Numbered from the stretch's first letter, positions 1 to 9,728 are shown. The stretch: DNA of 64,000 nt from Prochlorococcus sp. AG-402-L18 (GCA_003216725.1 QCIL01000005.1:18610-82609), one strand, 5' to 3'. Notes: generated by a model not told the origin, from the letters alone. Translations and numbers: made by a program.

Positions 1-2
1 GA

Positions 3-740
3 TGGGTCATATTCTTTTTGGATCAAAAATCCGAGGTTAAAATCAAAGCCTCCTGCTTTAGGATCTAAACCCAAGGCTTGAATAATATCAGCAGATGAAT
101 CTGCAATAAAAGTTGTGATCAATACTAATAGCAAAATTACTGGCCTAGCAGAGTTCAATAACTCTTCTATTGCATAGACAAACCCTCCTAATGGGGCGCT
201 AAATACTGCAGCTATTCCAGCACCACCACCTGCTGCAACTATTACTCTTCTGAAGGCTGTAGGAGCTTTGAGCCACTTAGCCATTTGCCAAGCTACTGAT
301 CCTCCCATTTGAACTGATGGACCTTCTGGACCCAAAGGGAATCCACTACCAATAGCAATAATTCCTGATATGAGCTTTACTAATCCTACTTTTATATTCA
401 TTGGAACTTTTTTATGCCTTAAAAACCCCATGATTTGACTCACACCTGAACCTTTTGCAGCAGGCGCTATATTTTTGATCAAATATCCTGCAATGGCTCC
501 TCCTAGAGCTCCAAAAATTGGTAATACTGCAATAGATGGCAATTGGTTTAAAAGTGCTAATCTCCAATTATTTATAAAGTAAATTCCAGTTTTAAAAAAT
601 ATGCTAGTAATTGAAGCTCCTAAGCCTGTTAATAAGAGCGACAATACAACAACGAGAGATCTTTGTTTTAATAATTTTTTGATGCTACGAGAAGAATTAT
701 TAGTGGTTTTTTGAATATTTTCTTTTATAAGGTTTGGCAT
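3..740 (-). CDS. ClC-family chloride channel/antiporter (3' end outside window)
   Basis: Membrane protein of the voltage-gated ClC family, which moves chloride or similar anions, often in exchange for protons. About 246 N-terminal residues are in the window; the gene runs off the left edge. The start is the ATG at 740, nine bases after the acnB stop, so the two are probably co-transcribed. After a basic N-terminus (about 28 residues) come hydrophobic helices. Two family motifs are visible: GSGVS (the GSGxP anion-selectivity motif) and, near residues 130-141, a GSGFPLGPEGP segment matching GxEGP with the gating glutamate. The usual GREGP arginine is proline here. The retained glutamate would fit either an antiporter or a gated channel; the transported ion cannot be told from sequence. 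Confidence 0.88.
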   Translation of the reverse strand, partial: MPNLIKENIQKTTNNSSRSIKKLLKQRSLVVVLSLLLTGLGASITSIFFKTGIYFINNWRLALLNQLPSIAVLPIFGALGGAIAGYLIKNIAPAAKGSGVSQIMGFLRHKKVPMNIKVGLVKLISGIIAIGSGFPLGPEGPSVQMGGSVAWQMAKWLKAPTAFRRVIVAAGGGAGIAAVFSAPLGGFVYAIEELLNSARPVILLLVLITTFIADSSADIIQALGLDPKAGGFDFNLGFLIQKEYDP

Positions 741-749
741 AATCCATGA

Positions 750-3323
750 TCATTTTGACAAACTGAAATCGTGTATTTCATCAAATTGAAGATAACGATA
801 AAGTTCATCTGAATATGGATTAATTTTATTTTTAGTAATATCCTGATACTCTTCTACTCCAGGGATTTTTCCAAGAAGTGCGCAAACAGCTGCTAATTCA
901 GCACTACCTAAAAATACTTGCGCATTTTTCCCAAGTCTATTGTCAAAATTTCTTGTACTAGTAGAGAATACTACAGATCCTTCATCCACTCTAGCTTGAT
1001 TTCCCATACATAAAGAACAGCCTGGCAACTCTAATCTTGCACCACAACTTTCAAATATTTTATAATATCCTTCAGATTTTAGAGTTTCTTCATCCATTTT
1101 TGTTGGTGGACAAATCCATAATTTAGCTTTTAAATTTTGTACACCTTCAAGAACTTTCGCAGCTGCTCTGTAATGACCAATATTTGTCATGCATGAACCT
1201 ATAAAAACCTCGTCAATATTTGTATTTTCAACATCAGTGATTTCTTTTACATTATCTGGATCGTTAGGGCAAGCAACTATAGGTTCTGTTACTTTTGCTA
1301 AATCAATTTCAATGATTTCTTCATACTGAGCATTTGGATCTGGTTTGATTAATGATGGTTTTTGTAACCAATTTTTCATATCATTTATTCTTCTAGAAAT
1401 TGATTTTGAGTCTTCATAATTGCTCTCAATCATTTTTTCTAGCAGGCATATATTACTTCTTAAGTATTCTTGAACAGTTTCTTGTGATAAAAGTATTGTG
1501 CTACCAGCGCATGAGCGTTCTGCAGTAGCATCAGTGAGTTCAAAAGCTTGTTCAAGTTTTAGGTTTGGCAATCCCTCAATTTCCATAATTTTACCGTTAA
1601 ATATATTTTTCTTATTTGCTTTCTCAACAGTTAAGAGTCCTTTTTTAATTGCGAAGAGAGGGATTGCATTTACTAAATCTCTAAGAGTGATTCCTGGCAA
1701 TAATTCTCCCTTAAATTTGACTAGCACAGATTCGGGCATATTTAATGGCATTGATCCTATTGCGGCGGCAAAAGCAACAATGCCCGAGCCTCCAGGAAAT
1801 GAAATGCCAAGAGGAAATCTTGTATGACTATCTCCACCTGTGCCAACAGTATCAGGGAGAAGCATTCTGTTAAGCCAGCTATGAATTATGCCGTCTCCAG
1901 GCTTAAGAGCTACTCCACCTCTTTGAGATATAAAATCAGGTAATTCTTTATGGGTCACAAGATCTACTGGTTTAGGATATGCAGCTGTATGACAAAAACT
2001 TTGCATGACTAAATCCGCAGTGAATCCTAAACAAGCTAGTTCTTTTAGTTCATCTCTAGTCATTGGCCCAGTAGTATCTTGACTGCCAACTGTGGTCATA
2101 ATTGGCTCACAGGTAGTTCCTGGTCTAACTCCATCTAAACCGCATGCTTTGCCTACTATTTTTTGAGCTTGAGTAAATCCAGCATTACTTTCGGTTGGAT
2201 TTTGTGGTCGGATAAATATTTTGCTCGGTTGATAATCTAATTTTCTTCTAATTTTGTCTGTAAGAGATCTTCCAATCATAAGATTAATTCTGCCGCCAGC
2301 TTGAATTTCGTCAGTAAGCGTTGATGGATGTAAGTCGAATTTGCTTATTAACTCTTCAGTATTTGAATCTTTTTCAATTTTTTTGATAATGCCTTCATAA
2401 GGATATATTTTAATAATATCTCCGGTTTTCATATCAGATACGTCAGCTTCTATAGGTAAAGATCCAGAATCTTGTGCTGTATTAAAAAAAATAGGTGCTA
2501 TTTTGCCACCAATTATTATTCCACCTGTTTTTTTGTTTGGAACAAAAGGAATATCTTCGCCTATATGCCAAATGAGTGAATTAATGGCAGATTTTCTAGA
2601 ACTCCCCGTTCCAACAACATCTCCAACATAAGCTATTGGTAAATTTTGCTTTTTTAAATTATTAAGAATCTTTAGTCCATCTGGTTTTTTAAATTCCAAC
2701 ATAGCCAATGCGTGCATCGGAATATCAGGGCGTGTTGTTGCATGAATAGCCGGAGATAAGTCGTCTGTGTTTGTCTCCCCGTCAACTTTAAATACTAAAC
2801 AAGTAATTTCTTTCGCTAGAACTTTTTTATTTTTAAACCATTCTGAATTTGCCCAACTATTAATAACTTCTTTTGCATAAATATTATTTTGAGATAATTC
2901 AAAAATTTCATTAGCTGAGTCGTAAACAAGAATAATATTTTTTAAAACTTCTGAAGCTTTTTTAGCAAGTAAACTATTTTCTCCTTTAAGTATTTCAACT
3001 AAAGAATTTACATTATATCCTCCTATCATTGTTCCCAATATTTCAATTGCTTTTTCAGGATTAATTGATTTGCAATATTTTTCGGAATTAACAATAGCTG
3101 TAAGCCAGCTTGCTTTTACATAAGCAGCCTCATCAACCCCTGGCGGCACTCTATTTATAAGTAAATCAAGTAGATCAAATGAATCGTAAGTGCTATCTTG
3201 TTCCAATAACTTTATAATACAATTTGTTTGTTCAGAATTTAAAGGTAAAGGAGGTATACCTTTGGCAGCTCTTTCAGCTACGTGATCTGCATAATCTTTT
3301 AGCAATGTTTCCAAATTCTTCAT
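750..3323 (-). CDS. acnB: Aconitate hydratase B
   Basis: Interconverts citrate and isocitrate through cis-aconitate in the cytosol, with a [4Fe-4S] cluster. At 857 residues it is close to the E. coli AcnB length (865). Order of parts is that of AcnB, not AcnA: N-terminal helical HEAT-like region (about 1-160), swivelling domain (about 165-385, with GDVVGTGSSRKSA), then the catalytic domains. Cluster cysteines are seen in GSCMTNIGHY and GCSLCMGNQ near the C-terminus. The ATG at 3323 is the only sensible start. The gene leads a likely two-gene unit with the ClC transporter and is divergent from DAHP synthase, the 97-bp gap between them holding both promoters. Confidence 0.98.
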   Translation of the reverse strand: MKNLETLLKDYADHVAERAAKGIPPLPLNSEQTNCIIKLLEQDSTYDSFDLLDLLINRVPPGVDEAAYVKASWLTAIVNSEKYCKSINPEKAIEILGTMIGGYNVNSLVEILKGENSLLAKKASEVLKNIILVYDSANEIFELSQNNIYAKEVINSWANSEWFKNKKVLAKEITCLVFKVDGETNTDDLSPAIHATTRPDIPMHALAMLEFKKPDGLKILNNLKKQNLPIAYVGDVVGTGSSRKSAINSLIWHIGEDIPFVPNKKTGGIIIGGKIAPIFFNTAQDSGSLPIEADVSDMKTGDIIKIYPYEGIIKKIEKDSNTEELISKFDLHPSTLTDEIQAGGRINLMIGRSLTDKIRRKLDYQPSKIFIRPQNPTESNAGFTQAQKIVGKACGLDGVRPGTTCEPIMTTVGSQDTTGPMTRDELKELACLGFTADLVMQSFCHTAAYPKPVDLVTHKELPDFISQRGGVALKPGDGIIHSWLNRMLLPDTVGTGGDSHTRFPLGISFPGGSGIVAFAAAIGSMPLNMPESVLVKFKGELLPGITLRDLVNAIPLFAIKKGLLTVEKANKKNIFNGKIMEIEGLPNLKLEQAFELTDATAERSCAGSTILLSQETVQEYLRSNICLLEKMIESNYEDSKSISRRINDMKNWLQKPSLIKPDPNAQYEEIIEIDLAKVTEPIVACPNDPDNVKEITDVENTNIDEVFIGSCMTNIGHYRAAAKVLEGVQNLKAKLWICPPTKMDEETLKSEGYYKIFESCGARLELPGCSLCMGNQARVDEGSVVFSTSTRNFDNRLGKNAQVFLGSAELAAVCALLGKIPGVEEYQDITKNKINPYSDELYRYLQFDEIHDFSLSK

Positions 3324-3420
3324 TAGTAAGGTTTAATGCCTAATCTATTGTTATTTTTAATATTGAAAAGGAGAGTATTCATAAATGCTTTTTTAAATAT
3401 TCAAACTTCTTAATTAATCA

Positions 3421-4488
3421 ATGACGACATCATCAAATAATTCAGCTTTAGAAAAGACATCAGATTTGCATGTTGTTGAAACACGTCCATTAATTTCTCC
3501 TAATAAACTGCATAATGATCTACCTTTAGATTATACCTCTGCTGATACTGTCTCGAAAACTAGGAGATCAATACAAAAAATTTTGCATGACAGTGATTCT
3601 AGACTTTTAGTAATAGTAGGACCTTGCTCAATACATGATATTGAGGCGGCTAAAGAATATTCAGAATACATTAAGAAATTTAGAAATACTTATAAAGATA
3701 AACTTGAAATAGTAATGAGGGTTTATTTTGAAAAACCAAGAACTACAATTGGATGGAAGGGATTAATTAATGATCCCCATTTAGATGGTTCTTATGATAT
3801 CAATACTGGCTTAAGACGAGCTAGAAGTTTGCTTTCTTATCTAGCAAAAAGTGAAATACCATCAGCTACAGAATTATTAGATCCTATTGTTCCTCAATAT
3901 ATTGCAGATTTAATTAGTTGGACAGCTATCGGCGCAAGGACTACTGAAAGCCAAACTCATAGAGAAATGGCATCCGGATTATCTATGCCAATTGGATTTA
4001 AGAACGGAACAGATGGTTCTTTTACAACTGCAATAAATGCAATGAAATCGGCATCAAAGTCACACCATTTTTTAGGAGTCAATGATCATGGCTATGCTTC
4101 TATAGTAAATACTACGGGTAATCCCGATGGCCATATTGTTTTAAGAGGTGGTGAAAAGGGAGTGAATTATGAAAATCAACATGTAACCAGTATTTCAGAC
4201 GAATTAAAATCAGTTAATCTACCTCATAAAGTTATGATTGACTGTAGTCATGGTAATTCTAATAAAGACTTCAGAAAACAATCTGATGTACTAAAAAATG
4301 TTGCGAATCAAATAAAGACTGGAGAAAAAAATATTTTGGGAATTATGCTTGAAAGTCATCTAAAAGATGGAAATCAAAAGCTTATTAATAAAAAGAATTT
4401 AGAGTACGGAAGAAGCATTACTGATGCGTGTATAGATATTAATACCACAGAAAAATTACTTGAAATTTTGTATGATTCAATGCTCTAG
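3421..4488 (+). CDS. aroF: 3-deoxy-7-phosphoheptulonate (DAHP) synthase, class I alpha
   Basis: Condenses phosphoenolpyruvate and erythrose 4-phosphate, the first step of the shikimate pathway to chorismate. At 355 residues it has the length of the E. coli AroF/AroG/AroH family and its signatures: VGPCSIHD near residue 62, the FEKPRTTIGWKG block with metal/substrate residues, GARTTESQTHRE, IGFKNGTDG, IDCSHGNSNKD and GIMLESHL. Which allosteric class it belongs to (Phe, Tyr or Trp) cannot be read safely, so the symbol is only a family label. It is transcribed alone; the convergent neighbour's stop lies one base beyond its end. Chorismate users in this window are pabB and the chorismate lyase. 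Confidence 0.95.
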   Translation: MTTSSNNSALEKTSDLHVVETRPLISPNKLHNDLPLDYTSADTVSKTRRSIQKILHDSDSRLLVIVGPCSIHDIEAAKEYSEYIKKFRNTYKDKLEIVMRVYFEKPRTTIGWKGLINDPHLDGSYDINTGLRRARSLLSYLAKSEIPSATELLDPIVPQYIADLISWTAIGARTTESQTHREMASGLSMPIGFKNGTDGSFTTAINAMKSASKSHHFLGVNDHGYASIVNTTGNPDGHIVLRGGEKGVNYENQHVTSISDELKSVNLPHKVMIDCSHGNSNKDFRKQSDVLKNVANQIKTGEKNILGIMLESHLKDGNQKLINKKNLEYGRSITDACIDINTTEKLLEILYDSML

Positions 4489-4489
4489 T

Positions 4490-5134
4490 TCACAGACCAG
4501 TAATAAAAATATTAAAGAAAATCCCTCCTGCAACAGGAACTATCAAATTATCTATCCCAAAAATGCTAATTTGCTCTAAAAATGTTGATATTAAAGCTAT
4601 TAAAAAGAAACTTATATTGAAAGAATAATTAAAAAAATAACCAATACCAACTATGACAATACAACTTGTCAAAAACATAGTTATAGTTCCATACAAAGAT
4701 TTTTTTTGTTCTAAAAAAAGCCAACTTTTTGACTCATAATTTTTACCAATTAAACCAGCGAAGCCGTCTCCAAATGTCATTATGAAAAAACCAACTATCA
4801 AGGAACTAGGATCTTTATCCCAATAAAGATAAATTAAAATAAATAAGCTTAAACAATAAAATAATGTTCCAAAACTTTTTCTATCTACATCTTCTATCGT
4901 TGGAAATAATTTATATTTATAATTGGAGACGATAAGTACCGCAATAATACTAGTAAAAAGAAGTGCAGAGTACCTATCAATTTCTAAGTATTTTGCTATT
5001 GGAATTAAAGGTCCTATTCCAATATGAATAATCTTTCTGAGAAATTCTTTATTGCTTGGATTAAATTTTTTATAAATTATTGATAATAAAAAGATTAAAC
5101 ATAAGTAAACTAAAATTAATATAAATTTTATCAA
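4490..5134 (-). CDS. Phytol/dolichol kinase-like membrane protein (CTP-dependent)
   Basis: Integral membrane protein (214 residues, about seven hydrophobic segments) of the phosphatidate cytidylyltransferase/SEC59/VTE5 superfamily. Family marks are RKIIHIGIGP near the N-terminus, DRKSFGTLFY in the middle, MTFGDGFAGLIGK and the KSLYGT turn. In cyanobacteria and plastids such proteins phosphorylate phytol or farnesol for tocopherol, phylloquinone or chlorophyll recycling; that role is inferred from family. There is no ATG near the N-terminus, so the start is taken as TTG at 5134. It lies in the same frame as the preceding sigma factor, with only two codons between the TAG stop and the TTG, which strongly suggests co-transcription and translational coupling. 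Confidence 0.75.
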   Translation of the reverse strand: MIKFILILVYLCLIFLLSIIYKKFNPSNKEFLRKIIHIGIGPLIPIAKYLEIDRYSALLFTSIIAVLIVSNYKYKLFPTIEDVDRKSFGTLFYCLSLFILIYLYWDKDPSSLIVGFFIMTFGDGFAGLIGKNYESKSWLFLEQKKSLYGTITMFLTSCIVIVGIGYFFNYSFNISFFLIALISTFLEQISIFGIDNLIVPVAGGIFFNIFITGL

Positions 5135-5140
5135 CTTAAT

Positions 5141-6160
5141 CTATGCTGCTTTTTGATGAGTAGTCATTACTCTGAGTTTTAATATTGCTTTTGCTTCTAA
5201 TTGTCTTACTCTTTCCCTAGATACATTTATTTGTCTTCCTATCTCTGCAAGCGTTAAAGGTTCCTCTCCATCAAGCCCGAATCTAAGTTTCATAATTTTT
5301 TGTTCTCTTTCATTTAATTGAGCAAGCCAAGTACCAAGATGTTCTTTTTGTATTGTTCTATCCATTCCTTCCATTGGTTCTTCGCAGTTTGGATCAGGAA
5401 TAAGTTCGCCTAGGGTACTTCTATCTTCTTCTCCTCTGGCATGAGCATCTAGAGAAGCGCAGGGGGCGCTTTGCGAGATTAGATCTTCTAAATCTTTAAG
5501 TTCAATTCCCATTGATGAAGCCATTTCTAGTCTGGTGGGTTGTCGCCCAAACTTATGTGATAATTCCCTAGAAACTCTTCTCATTTTTGATAGTTTTTCA
5601 CTTATATGAATTGGTAATCTAATAGTTCTAGCACTATTATCAATTGCTCTAGTCATTCCTTGCCTAATCCACCAATAAGCATATGTAGAGAATTTATATC
5701 CCATAGCAGGATCAAATTTATCAACTGCTCTCTCTAAGCCAATAGCACCCTCTTGAACTAAATCTAATAGTTCTAATCCTTGATTTTGATATTTTTTTGC
5801 AACAGATACAACTAATCTTAAATTTGCTGCCATCATTCTATCTCTAGCTCTTTTACCGACTTTTATAAGATGTCGATTCCGTATTGACCTTTCATCTGCA
5901 GGAGTTTCTAGCAATTTTTTCATGTTTTGAACATGATGTGCTAACTCTATTTCTTCTGCAGCCGTTAGAAGAGGAACTCTTCCTATGCTGCTTAAGTAAT
6001 AACCAATAGAATCTGAAGCTAGTCTTGTAGATTTTTTTTGGCTTTGCTTAGAAGTTAAGCGTGTTTTTGTTGTACGAGTTTTGTTCGTAGTGTTTGGTAA
6101 TCTAGGCTCTTCAAAATTATTTCTTGAAGAATCCTTTGCTGATTCCAGAGGGATCCCCAT
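5141..6160 (-). CDS. RNA polymerase sigma factor, sigma-70 group 2
   Basis: Alternative sigma-70 factor directing RNA polymerase to promoters. It is 339 residues from the ATG at 6160, chosen because a full AGGAGG lies eight bases upstream; a GTG three bases earlier is less well spaced. A basic, Ser/Thr-rich N-terminus (about 1-48) replaces region 1.1. Region 1.2 starts at SIGYYLSSIGRVPLL (51-65), region 2 is at about 108-175 with DLVQEGAIGLERAVDKFDP and YAYWWIRQGM, region 3 follows, and region 4 near 292-335 has the LAEIGRQINVSRERVRQLE helix-turn-helix. The SSIGRVPLLT wording and short N-terminus fit cyanobacterial group 2 (SigB/C/D type) rather than the housekeeping SigA. A 188-bp leader lies upstream. 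Confidence 0.93.
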   Translation of the reverse strand: MGIPLESAKDSSRNNFEEPRLPNTTNKTRTTKTRLTSKQSQKKSTRLASDSIGYYLSSIGRVPLLTAAEEIELAHHVQNMKKLLETPADERSIRNRHLIKVGKRARDRMMAANLRLVVSVAKKYQNQGLELLDLVQEGAIGLERAVDKFDPAMGYKFSTYAYWWIRQGMTRAIDNSARTIRLPIHISEKLSKMRRVSRELSHKFGRQPTRLEMASSMGIELKDLEDLISQSAPCASLDAHARGEEDRSTLGELIPDPNCEEPMEGMDRTIQKEHLGTWLAQLNEREQKIMKLRFGLDGEEPLTLAEIGRQINVSRERVRQLEAKAILKLRVMTTHQKAA

Positions 6161-6168
6161 CACCCTGG

Positions 6169-6174
6169 CCTCCT
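6169..6174 (-). promoter_or_regulatory. Strong Shine-Dalgarno of the sigma factor gene
   Basis: On the minus strand the bases read AGGAGG, a perfect anti-SD match, eight bases before the ATG at 6160. Such complete SD sites are uncommon in this AT-rich window, so this decides the start and suggests efficient translation. Confidence 0.75.
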
Positions 6175-6207
6175 AAAATGGATTTTTTAGAAAACTAGCA
6201 CTGAAAT

Positions 6208-6229
6208 CGCAAGAAAAACTACTTTTGCG
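6208..6229 (-). other. Inverted repeat in the sigma factor leader
   Basis: CGCAA and TTGCG arms face each other across a 12-base spacer, and one G-U and one more A-T pair can extend the stem. The repeat lies 48-69 bases upstream of the sigma factor ATG, inside the 188-bp gap after ppk. It has no following T run on the minus strand, so it is not an obvious terminator. It could be a leader hairpin or an operator. The rest of the gap (6164-6351) is plain AT-rich sequence with no ORF. Confidence 0.3.
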
Positions 6230-6351
6230 TTGAAACTTTAAAGACAAAATAAAATTATTTTTTTAATATTTCTTCTAATCACTTGCTATAAAAGGGTTTT
6301 AAGAAATATAAAATTTTTTAAAATATTAAGTAATTTTTTTAAAATGTTATA

Positions 6352-8445
6352 TTAATCAATTTTTTGCCAATTATTTATTAAATCAATTTGAGAACGATTT
6401 GAAATTGATTTTTTTGCTATTTTTTTGTATACCCCATCTTTATTCATTACCCAAGAGTAATGTTCATCCTGAATATATATTTGCAAGAGATTATAAAGCT
6501 GAGATTTTAATTTTAAATCCTCTATAGGTGTTACAGCTTCTATTCTTCTGTCAAGATTTCTTCTCATCCAGTCAGCGCTGCCAATAAAAACTTCTGCATC
6601 ATTATTATTATAAAACCAAAAAATTCTGGAATGTTCAAGAAAATGGCCAATAATACTTGTTATTCTAATATTTTCACTTAAATTTTCTCTTTGAGGATAT
6701 AAGCAACAAATTCCTCTTATTATTAAATTAATTTTTACTCCCGCTTGAGATGCTGAATAAAGTAATTGAATTATTTCTGGATCTACCAATGAATTCATTT
6801 TTGCGATAATCTCAGCTTTTTTATTATTTTTTGCATTTTCAATTTCTCGATTTATCAAAAATATAAATCTTTGTCTTAAAGAATAAGGTGATACTAATAA
6901 TTTTTGATAGGTATTTTGTTTAGAAAAACCCGATAGGTAATTAAATAATTTGATTAAATCTGAGGCAATATCAGGATCTGTAGAAATTAAACCTAGATCT
7001 GTATAAAAATTTGACGTATTGGAATTGTAATTACCTGTACCAATATGAAAATAATTTCTTAATCTACCTTTTTCTTTCCTTATTATTAACGATATTTTTG
7101 TATGTGTTTTAAAGCCGATAATTCCGTACACCACATGAACTCCAGCTTGCTCTAATTGTTTTGCCCATTGGATATTATTATCTTCGTCGAATCTGGCTTT
7201 AAGTTCCACCAAAGTCATTACTTCTTTGCCATTTTCAGCTGCTCTCATCAAAGCATCAATAATAGGCGAATCTTTTGAAACTCGATAAAGAGTAATTTTT
7301 ATTGCTAATACAAGAGGATCATCAGCAGCGTTATTTATCAATTGTTCAACAGAAGTTTTAAATAAATCGTAGGGGTGATGAAGAAGGATATCTTGTTTTC
7401 TCGCAATATTGAAAATGGAGTTGCTGTTTTTATGTGTAGAATTTTCAATTGATTTTAATAACGGATGAGTTTTTCCAATGCGTAAATTTTCTTTTAAATC
7501 ATCGCGATCTACTTGTAAAAGACAGCTTAAATCATCCAATGCTAATAAACTTTTGCAGTAGTAAATGTACTCTTCTGGTATCTCAATACTTTCAATAAGA
7601 AGTTTTAAAATATTAATTGGTACTTTTTCTTCTACTTCTAATCTGACAACATCTCCACCTAACCTCCTTTTTTGTAAGCTTTTTTCGACAGCTAAGAGCA
7701 AGTCATCAGCCTCTAATTCTTTCAATTCTAAATCTGCATCTCTAGTCAAACGAAAAAATGAATAATTTATACATTCCATCCCATTAAATAAAGTATTAAT
7801 GTTGTTTCCAATTAAGTCTTCAACTGTAAGAAAAAATCGATATTTTTCGTCTTTACTTTCTATAATATCGTTTGGAATTTGTATGAATCGACTAATATTT
7901 TTTGTAGGTATTTTTATTCTGACAAATTGATTTTTAGATTCTTCTTCATCTTTGATTAAAGCAGCTAAATTAAGACTTAAATTGCTAATAAAAGGGAATG
8001 GATGTGCAGGATCAACTACTAGTGGAGTTAATAAAGGGAAAATTGATGATGTGAAATAATTGTCACACCAATTTTTTTGATTTGTGGTTAGTTCTTCATA
8101 TTTTTTTAAAAAAATGCCTTCACTTTTAAGTTCATTATTTAATTCATTATTAAAAAATTCTTCTTGTAGAGTGGTTAGTTTTTTAACTTCTTGATTAATT
8201 CTTTTTAATTGCTCCTTGGGAGTAAGTCCATCAATACTTTTTTTTCTTATTCCTGCTTCTAATTGTGCTTTTAATGAAGCAACTCTTACCATGAAAAATT
8301 CATCAAGATTATTACTGAAAATCGAAAAAAATTTTATTTTATCTAATACTTTATAGTCTTTTTCCATGCCAGTTAGAAGAACTCTTTTATTAAAGTCGAT
8401 CCAACTTAATTCTCTATTTATAAAATTATCAGTCTCATTTTTCAT
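6352..8445 (-). CDS. ppk: Polyphosphate kinase 1
   Basis: Transfers the terminal phosphate of ATP onto polyphosphate chains, reversibly; relevant to phosphorus storage in oligotrophic seawater. It is 697 residues, the usual PPK1 length. The N-terminal domain opens with NRELSWIDFN. The two histidines matching the catalytic pair of PPK1 are seen at about H448 (in GFKTHTK, the autophosphorylated one) and H605 (in LEHSRIFWF). HHPYDLF and FHIGTGNYN are further family blocks. The gene lies 14 bases downstream of the MFS transporter gene, so the two may be co-transcribed. The 188-bp gap after it separates it from the sigma factor. Confidence 0.97.
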   Translation of the reverse strand: MKNETDNFINRELSWIDFNKRVLLTGMEKDYKVLDKIKFFSIFSNNLDEFFMVRVASLKAQLEAGIRKKSIDGLTPKEQLKRINQEVKKLTTLQEEFFNNELNNELKSEGIFLKKYEELTTNQKNWCDNYFTSSIFPLLTPLVVDPAHPFPFISNLSLNLAALIKDEEESKNQFVRIKIPTKNISRFIQIPNDIIESKDEKYRFFLTVEDLIGNNINTLFNGMECINYSFFRLTRDADLELKELEADDLLLAVEKSLQKRRLGGDVVRLEVEEKVPINILKLLIESIEIPEEYIYYCKSLLALDDLSCLLQVDRDDLKENLRIGKTHPLLKSIENSTHKNSNSIFNIARKQDILLHHPYDLFKTSVEQLINNAADDPLVLAIKITLYRVSKDSPIIDALMRAAENGKEVMTLVELKARFDEDNNIQWAKQLEQAGVHVVYGIIGFKTHTKISLIIRKEKGRLRNYFHIGTGNYNSNTSNFYTDLGLISTDPDIASDLIKLFNYLSGFSKQNTYQKLLVSPYSLRQRFIFLINREIENAKNNKKAEIIAKMNSLVDPEIIQLLYSASQAGVKINLIIRGICCLYPQRENLSENIRITSIIGHFLEHSRIFWFYNNNDAEVFIGSADWMRRNLDRRIEAVTPIEDLKLKSQLYNLLQIYIQDEHYSWVMNKDGVYKKIAKKSISNRSQIDLINNWQKID

Positions 8446-8459
8446 GAAAATAAATTTGA

Positions 8460-9728
8460 TTATGGAGCATTTATTGAATTTTTATCTTTCCCCTCTGCAA
8501 TAAGGTATATCATGAAAAGTAAGATAATGGAACCAGCTATAAATGGCGATTTAGGGCCAAAGTCATCATATACTCTTCCTGCCATTGCTATTCCTAAAAC
8601 CCCACCCAGACTTTGGAGTCCTTGTAGATTACTAAGTATAGATCCTTGATTATTAACATCTAATTTTTTTGAAATAAGTGCTCTTAATGTAGGCGTAATT
8701 AAACCTGCTCCAATTGCTAAGAATGAGACAGCTGAATAAATACTTAATGATGCATTTTCTTTTGGAGTATTTATTAACAATATGCATGCTACGAGAATAA
8801 ATCCTGATCCGATTAAGGTTAATTTCTTTTCACCAAATTGTTTAACTAAAGGCCCAATCAGACCACCTTGAACAATTATGGCAATAACTCCAACTACAAC
8901 AAGAGTTCCACTTGATGCTTTTGTTGTCCAGTTTAGAGATTCTTGAAGGAAAAAGATCAAGATATTTGTTAGTCCAGTAAAAGCTATAAAATAAATAAAA
9001 AATGCTAAGGATAATTTTTTGATTTTTTCTTCTTTGAAAACAGTGAATAATTGTTTTAAAGGGTTTTTAAAAATAGACTTCGATTTTTTGAAATTTGAGA
9101 TAGGTTTAGTTTCTGGTAAGTAGAAGAATACTAAAATAAAATTTATTATAGGTATTATTGAGGCTATCAAAACCGGGATAATAAAATTGTTGTCTGTATT
9201 TTTAGCAAAAATTACAACAAAAATATTACCTAAGAAAAAACTTAATCCAAAAGCTACACCTATAAGTCCAAATGTTTTTGCTCTTTTTGCAGGGCTTGAG
9301 ATATCTGCAAGTACTGTAGTAGCTGTAGCAGCCGTACCACCGCTTAAACCGTCAATAAGTCTTGCTATGAATAGTAAAAATAATGGGATAGTAGCTATTG
9401 ATGTTGACCAATTAAATAGAACTGTAAAAGATAATATTGATATTCCTATTATGGATCCAGAAATGCAAAAAAGTGTTACTGGTCTTCTTCCATATTTATC
9501 ACTCATTAGTCCAATAAAAGGGGAGGCTGTAAATTGCGCTAATTGGTAAGTACAAGATAGTAATCCATAAGTACTTGCTTTTGCATCAAAAAGAAGAACG
9601 AAAGAGGGTAAAATAGGTAAAAGGATACTCTCACTCAACCGATCATTGAGAAGAGTGACAAAGGCACTAAGTAAAGTAAATTTTTTATTTGATTTCAATA
9701 AACTTTCTTTCACAATATTTATCTTCAT
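8460..9728 (-). CDS. Major facilitator superfamily transporter (TetA/multidrug-like)
   Basis: Inner-membrane MFS permease of 422 residues with about twelve hydrophobic segments. The loop 2-3 signature is SDKYGRRPV, preceded by PFIGLM, as in drug:H+ antiporters of the TetA class; DGLSGGTAATATTVLADIS is the conserved segment of helix 5 region. Substrate is unknown. The ATG at 9728 leaves only 30 bases to the divergent cobA start, so both promoters must overlap or lie inside coding sequence. A role in export of a small hydrophobic compound is a guess from family only. Confidence 0.85.
   Translation of the reverse strand: MKINIVKESLLKSNKKFTLLSAFVTLLNDRLSESILLPILPSFVLLFDAKASTYGLLSCTYQLAQFTASPFIGLMSDKYGRRPVTLFCISGSIIGISILSFTVLFNWSTSIATIPLFLLFIARLIDGLSGGTAATATTVLADISSPAKRAKTFGLIGVAFGLSFFLGNIFVVIFAKNTDNNFIIPVLIASIIPIINFILVFFYLPETKPISNFKKSKSIFKNPLKQLFTVFKEEKIKKLSLAFFIYFIAFTGLTNILIFFLQESLNWTTKASSGTLVVVGVIAIIVQGGLIGPLVKQFGEKKLTLIGSGFILVACILLINTPKENASLSIYSAVSFLAIGAGLITPTLRALISKKLDVNNQGSILSNLQGLQSLGGVLGIAMAGRVYDDFGPKSPFIAGSIILLFMIYLIAEGKDKNSINAP

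Noticed and set aside
1498..1827. Open frame on the plus strand inside acnB
   Set aside because: Antisense shadow of acnB; composition without family features and no ribosome site. Many similar frames (7565-7765, 9187-9549, 9926-10315, 13768-13983, 16269-16496, 17989-18336, 22580-22900, 37168-37536, 49288-49653, 52813-53199) were left out for the same reason.
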